In this document: positions 5,506-7,994 of the stretch, piece by piece
How positions within the stretch are numbered: the stretch's first letter is position 1
Layout of the letters: each line of letters begins with the position of its first letter
Source of the DNA: Oscillospiraceae bacterium
Lineage (GTDB): Bacteria; Bacillota; Clostridia; Oscillospirales; Ruminococcaceae
Reading direction: 5' to 3'
NCBI GenBank assembly: GCA_014858325.1
Contig: RKCM01000106.1
Span: forward strand, 1-7,994
DNA: 7,994 nucleotides
Position numbers and translations under genes: made by a program
Notes under the pieces: generated by a model
Told to the model about the DNA's origin: nothing
Database searches by the model: none
What the model saw: only the letters and a program-made list of their open reading frames with translations

Positions 5506-5596
5506 GAATCCGGCCGGGCCCGGAGGTTCACCACTTCAGTATAGCGGTTTCGGGTGTCGAAACCGTGATAAACCCGTGGCCGGTTCCTGATATTTT
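5506..5596 (+). ncRNA. Structured 5' leader of asp23-fakA (candidate cis-regulatory RNA)
   Basis: Bases 5506-5515 (GAATCCGGCC) pair with 5578-5586 (GGCCGGTTC), 9 bp with one bulged T, closing a domain of about 80 bases. Inside it is a perfect 8-bp hairpin, CGGTTTCG (5545-5552) with CGAAACCG (5558-5565), loop GGTGT. The closing helix is followed by TGATATTTTT (5587-5596), which gives the 3' side an attenuator-like look. I do not recognise a known riboswitch or ribosomal-protein leader. The pairing is seen in the sequence; a regulatory role is inference. Confidence 0.35.
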
Positions 5597-5624
5597 TGAA
5601 CGAAGATAAAGGAGCAGAGCGACT

Positions 5625-5975
5625 ATGATCACTTCCCGTTTCCCGCTGGGGGATGTCAGCTTCTCCGCCGAGTACTTCTCTACGCTGGTGGGCGAGGCAA
5701 CCAAACAGTGCTACGGCGTGGCCGCAATGGCCCCCCGCGACCTGACCGATACCGTTAAGAGCATGGTGCGCGGCGCCGATTTCTCTGAGAAGGGTGTCCG
5801 TGTCACCCAGGAAGAGGGCCGTCTCGTGATCGAGCTGCACATTGCCGTCAGCTATGGCCTCAACATCTCCACCGCCGCCCGCAGCATCTCCCACCGCGTC
5901 AAGGACGAGGTGGAGCAGGCCACCGGCCTGAAGGTCGCCCGCGTGGTGGTCTCTGTGGATGACGTCATCGCCTGA
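5625..5975 (+). CDS. Asp23/Gls24 family envelope stress response protein
   Basis: A 116-aa protein of the Asp23/Gls24 (DUF322, YloU-like) family, close to the usual length of about 120. Typical features: an early strand-helix with FSAEYFSTLVGEATKQCYGV (12-31), then MAPRDL, a central EGRLVIELHIAVSYGLNI block and the closing helix plus strand LKVARVVVSVDDVI. In staphylococci Asp23 sits at the membrane and affects cell-wall stress responses; in most Firmicutes the short YloU form is encoded directly before fakA. The ATG has AAGGAG (5609-5614) at 10 bases. It is the first gene of the operon, 63 bases ahead of fakA with no terminator between. The family is clear; the cellular role in this organism is not defined. 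Confidence 0.93.
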   Translation: MITSRFPLGDVSFSAEYFSTLVGEATKQCYGVAAMAPRDLTDTVKSMVRGADFSEKGVRVTQEEGRLVIELHIAVSYGLNISTAARSISHRVKDEVEQATGLKVARVVVSVDDVIA

Positions 5976-6038
5976 CAAAAAAAGCGCAACGCTCAACCCG
6001 GCCCAAACCGGGAGACTATTAAGGAGAGATAAGATACA

Positions 6039-7733
6039 ATGATTTCTGGTAAGATCCTGCGCGACGCGATCATTTCCGGCGCAAACAACATCAACAACCA
6101 GCGGTCCCGCGTGGACGAGCTGAACGTCTTCCCTGTCCCCGACGGCGACACCGGCACCAACATGGGCATGACCGTGGGCGCTGCCGTGCGGGAGCTGCAG
6201 GCTCTGGACGACAGCTGCACCGTGGGCGAGGCCGCCAAGACCGCTGCCTCCGCCATGCTGCGCGGTGCCCGCGGCAACTCCGGCGTCATCACCAGCCTGC
6301 TGTTCCGCGGCTTCTCCAAAGCATTGGAGGGCAAGAAAGAGGCCGACACCGCCGACATCATCGCCGCTCTGAAGAAGGGCGTCGAGGGTGCCTACAAGGC
6401 CGTCATGAAGCCCACCGAGGGCACCATCCTCACCGTGGCCCGGGTGGCCAGCGAGGAAGCCGCCGCCTGCGATGCTGCCGACGTGCCCGCCCTGTGGGAC
6501 GTGGTGATGACCGCCGGCCAGAAGGCCCTGGAGGACACCCCCAACCTGCTGCCTGTCCTGAAGAAGGCCGGTGTCGTGGACGCCGGCGGCCAGGGCATCA
6601 TGGTCATCTTTGAGGGCATGGGCAAGGTCTTCCACGGCGAGCCCATCGTCGAGGGCGGCGAGGCTGTGCCCAACAAGGCCAAGCTCTCCACCGCCAACGC
6701 CGGCAAGGGCGTCTTCACCGACGACCTGATGAAGGTGGAGGACATCAAGAACGGCTACTGCACCCAGTTCCTCATCAACAAGTACGAGGGTGCCAGCGCC
6801 GCCAAGATGCGCGCCTTTGCCGAGTCCAACGGCGACAGCGTGGTCTGCATCGAGGACGACGACGTCATCAACCTGCACGTCCACACCGCCGACCCCGGCA
6901 AGATCCTGAGCGAGGCCATCAAGTATGGCTACCTGACCAACTTTAAGATCGAGAACATGCACGAGCAGTTCCTGGCCCGCCAGAAGCAGGGCAAGAGCCT
7001 GGAAAAGCAGGCTTCCGCCGAGAAGAAGCCCGACCCCACCGCTGAGTTCATCTACGCGGCGGTAGACCCGGAGCGGGACTACGGCTTTGTGGCCGTGGCT
7101 GCGGGCGAGGGTCTGAAGGCCGTCTTCACCGATCTGGCGGCAGACGCCGTGGTCTCCGGCGGCCAGACCATGAACCCCGCCACCGAGGACATCCTGGCTG
7201 CCATCCAGAGCGTGCCCGCCAAGACCGTCTTTGTGCTGCCCAACAACAAGAACATCATCATGGCTGCCGAGCAGGCCCAGAAGCTGGCCGACCGTCAGGT
7301 GGTCGTCCTGCCCACCCGCACGGTCCCCATGGGCATCACCGCTCTGCTGAACTTTGACCCCTCCGCCAATGTGGAGACCAACACCATCAACATGATGGCT
7401 GCTGCCGATAAGGTCAGCACCGGCCTCATCACCTATGCCGCCCGCGACAGCGAGTACGACGGCAAGCGGATCCGCAAGGGCGAGATCATGGCGCTGGAGA
7501 ACGGCAAGATCGTCTCCACCTCCAACGACCTCGCCAAGGCCACCTATCGCCTGGCCCGCAGCATGTGCAAGAAGGACTCCTCCTTCGTCACCATCATCTC
7601 CGGCTGCGACGTCTCCGATGAGGACGCCGAGAAAGTCACCGAGCTGGTCAAGGCCAAGTGCCCCAACCACGTTGAGGTCAGCCACATCCGCGGCGGCCAG
7701 CCCGTGTACTACTATATGATCAGCGTGGAGTAA
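6039..7733 (+). CDS. fakA: Fatty acid kinase catalytic subunit FakA (DAK2 domain, YloV-like)
   Basis: A 564-aa cytosolic kinase. FakA phosphorylates fatty acids held by a FakB (DegV-type) partner, and the acyl-phosphate enters phospholipid synthesis through PlsY/PlsX. Three parts are visible. The N-terminal DAK2 nucleotide domain (about 1-205) has FPVPDGDTGTNMG (31-43), whose Asp residues D35 and D37 bind Mg-ATP, plus LRGARGNSGVITS (74-86) and GVVDAGGQGI (178-187). The middle domain (about 225-320) has GYCTQFLI with C241, and LHVHTADPG with H280 and H282, matching the zinc/catalytic residues of the family. The C-terminal DegV-like domain (about 335-564) ends in RGGQPVYYYMISVE. Length fits the family (S. 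aureus FakA about 548). The ATG at 6039 has AAGGAG (6021-6026) at 12 bases. No fakB gene is in the window. It is co-transcribed with asp23 and followed by a terminator. Confidence 0.95.
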   Translation: MISGKILRDAIISGANNINNQRSRVDELNVFPVPDGDTGTNMGMTVGAAVRELQALDDSCTVGEAAKTAASAMLRGARGNSGVITSLLFRGFSKALEGKKEADTADIIAALKKGVEGAYKAVMKPTEGTILTVARVASEEAAACDAADVPALWDVVMTAGQKALEDTPNLLPVLKKAGVVDAGGQGIMVIFEGMGKVFHGEPIVEGGEAVPNKAKLSTANAGKGVFTDDLMKVEDIKNGYCTQFLINKYEGASAAKMRAFAESNGDSVVCIEDDDVINLHVHTADPGKILSEAIKYGYLTNFKIENMHEQFLARQKQGKSLEKQASAEKKPDPTAEFIYAAVDPERDYGFVAVAAGEGLKAVFTDLAADAVVSGGQTMNPATEDILAAIQSVPAKTVFVLPNNKNIIMAAEQAQKLADRQVVVLPTRTVPMGITALLNFDPSANVETNTINMMAAADKVSTGLITYAARDSEYDGKRIRKGEIMALENGKIVSTSNDLAKATYRLARSMCKKDSSFVTIISGCDVSDEDAEKVTELVKAKCPNHVEVSHIRGGQPVYYYMISVE

Positions 7734-7764
7734 GCCCTCCCCTGCGGATCGGATCGCGCAACAG

Positions 7765-7804
7765 CCCCTCACCGTCCTGAGCAATCGGGATGGTGAGGGG
7801 TTTT
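7765..7804 (+). terminator. Intrinsic terminator of the asp23-fakA operon
   Basis: Bases 7765-7778 (CCCCTCACCGTCCT) pair with 7787-7800 (GGGATGGTGAGGGG), a 14-bp stem with two G-U pairs and an 8-base loop, directly followed by TTTT (7801-7804). It starts 31 bases after the fakA TAA. Confidence 0.9.
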
Positions 7805-7825
7805 GTGTTGCTTACAGAAGCAGAA

Positions 7826-7855
7826 CAGGCCGGGAGTTTTTACACTCCCGGCCTG
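7826..7855. terminator. Second long hairpin after fakA, possible backup or opposite-strand terminator
   Basis: A perfect 12-bp inverted repeat CAGGCCGGGAGT (7826-7837) with its complement (7844-7855), loop TTTTAC. Alternative outer pairing AGAACA/TGTTCT could lengthen it. Neither side has a clean U-tract (plus: CTCTGTTCT; minus: TTCTGCTTCTG). It could be a reserve terminator for fakA, or terminate a minus-strand gene beyond the right edge. Confidence 0.5.
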
Positions 7856-7895
7856 CTCTGTTCTATGGGTATTGTGAGGATGGCTATGGAACACA

Positions 7896-7994
7896 CTCCC
7901 CCAGTCGCTTTGCGACAGCCCCCTCACGGAGGGGGCCTTTTACGCTGGTGCTGCCGGGGAGCAAAGCCTCCCTCTTTGAGGGGGGTGGCACGCC
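7896..7994. repeat. Palindromic intergenic repeat element, cut by the window edge
   Basis: Three short hairpins follow one another: GTCGC-TTT-GCGAC (7904-7916), GCCCCCTC-ACG-GAGGGGGC (7918-7936) followed by CTTTT, and CCTCCCTC-TTT-GAGGGGGG (7967-7985, one G-U pair) followed by TGGCACGCC. The C-rich/G-rich style with TTT loops and the GGTGGCACGCC segment resembles a dispersed intergenic repeat I recall from Faecalibacterium-like genomes; that recollection is not verified here. No coding frame is plausible. The element runs off the window. The first 7734-7764 bases after fakA hold nothing else recognisable. Confidence 0.55.

Noticed and set aside
5997..6012. CCCGG/CCGGG hairpin between asp23 and fakA as a terminator
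   Set aside because: A 5-bp stem without a following T-run; more likely a minor mRNA stem in a co-transcribed pair.
5496..7784. 762-codon minus-strand open frame opposite asp23 and fakA
   Set aside because: Its product is a low-complexity Gly/Val/Ala/His/Asp-rich sequence, typical of the complement of a GC-rich gene. The plus-strand frames have clear families, ribosome sites and a terminator.
1..7994. CRISPR arrays, tRNA or rRNA genes, phage or transposase genes
   Set aside because: No regularly spaced repeats, cloverleaf or rRNA-like segments, or recognisable mobile-element proteins on either strand.

Overview
The window is GC-rich and reads as chromosomal DNA from a Gram-positive, anaerobic Clostridia-type bacterium. 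A Faecalibacterium/Gemmiger/Subdoligranulum-like Oscillospiraceae member is my best guess. That is inferred from gene content (Asp23-FakA operon, PhoU-fused Na/Pi transporter, BofC-like small protein, class A PBP), strong GGAGG-type ribosome sites, and a palindromic intergenic repeat at the right edge that I recall from such genomes. No species can be proven from the sequence alone. I see no phage, IS, CRISPR, tRNA or rRNA sequence.

Layout. (1) Positions 1-1820, minus: a class A penicillin-binding protein. It carries two probable lesions: an in-frame TAA inside the transpeptidase domain, after which the frame stays open to the window edge, and an ATT codon exactly where the start codon is expected behind a perfect Shine-Dalgarno and promoter. 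(2) 2036-2416, plus, divergent from the PBP: a 126-aa membrane-anchored BofC-like protein, ending at a 15-bp bidirectional terminator shared with the next gene. (3) 2465-4243, minus: a Na+/phosphate cotransporter with a C-terminal PhoU domain. Its promoter region carries repeated TTTACA motifs, two of them 11 bp apart. (4) 4514-4636, minus: a 40-aa protein with a clear ribosome site. (5) 4774-5238, minus: a two-CBS-domain protein with its own strong terminator. (6) 5239-5624: a 386-bp divergent intergenic region with promoters both ways, an A/T dyad and a structured leader. (7) 5625-7733, plus: an operon of an Asp23/Gls24 protein and the fatty acid kinase FakA. (8) 7734-7994: no gene; a terminator, a second long hairpin and the start of a palindromic dispersed repeat.

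The genes are mostly housekeeping envelope and nutrient functions: peptidoglycan synthesis, envelope-associated Asp23, fatty acid activation for lipid synthesis, phosphate uptake and a possible nucleotide-sensing CBS protein. They form several independent transcription units, not one pathway. I did not find a convincing new multi-gene system. The points most worth a second look are the doubly damaged PBP gene, the putative Pho-box-like array, the structured asp23-fakA leader and the 40-aa protein.
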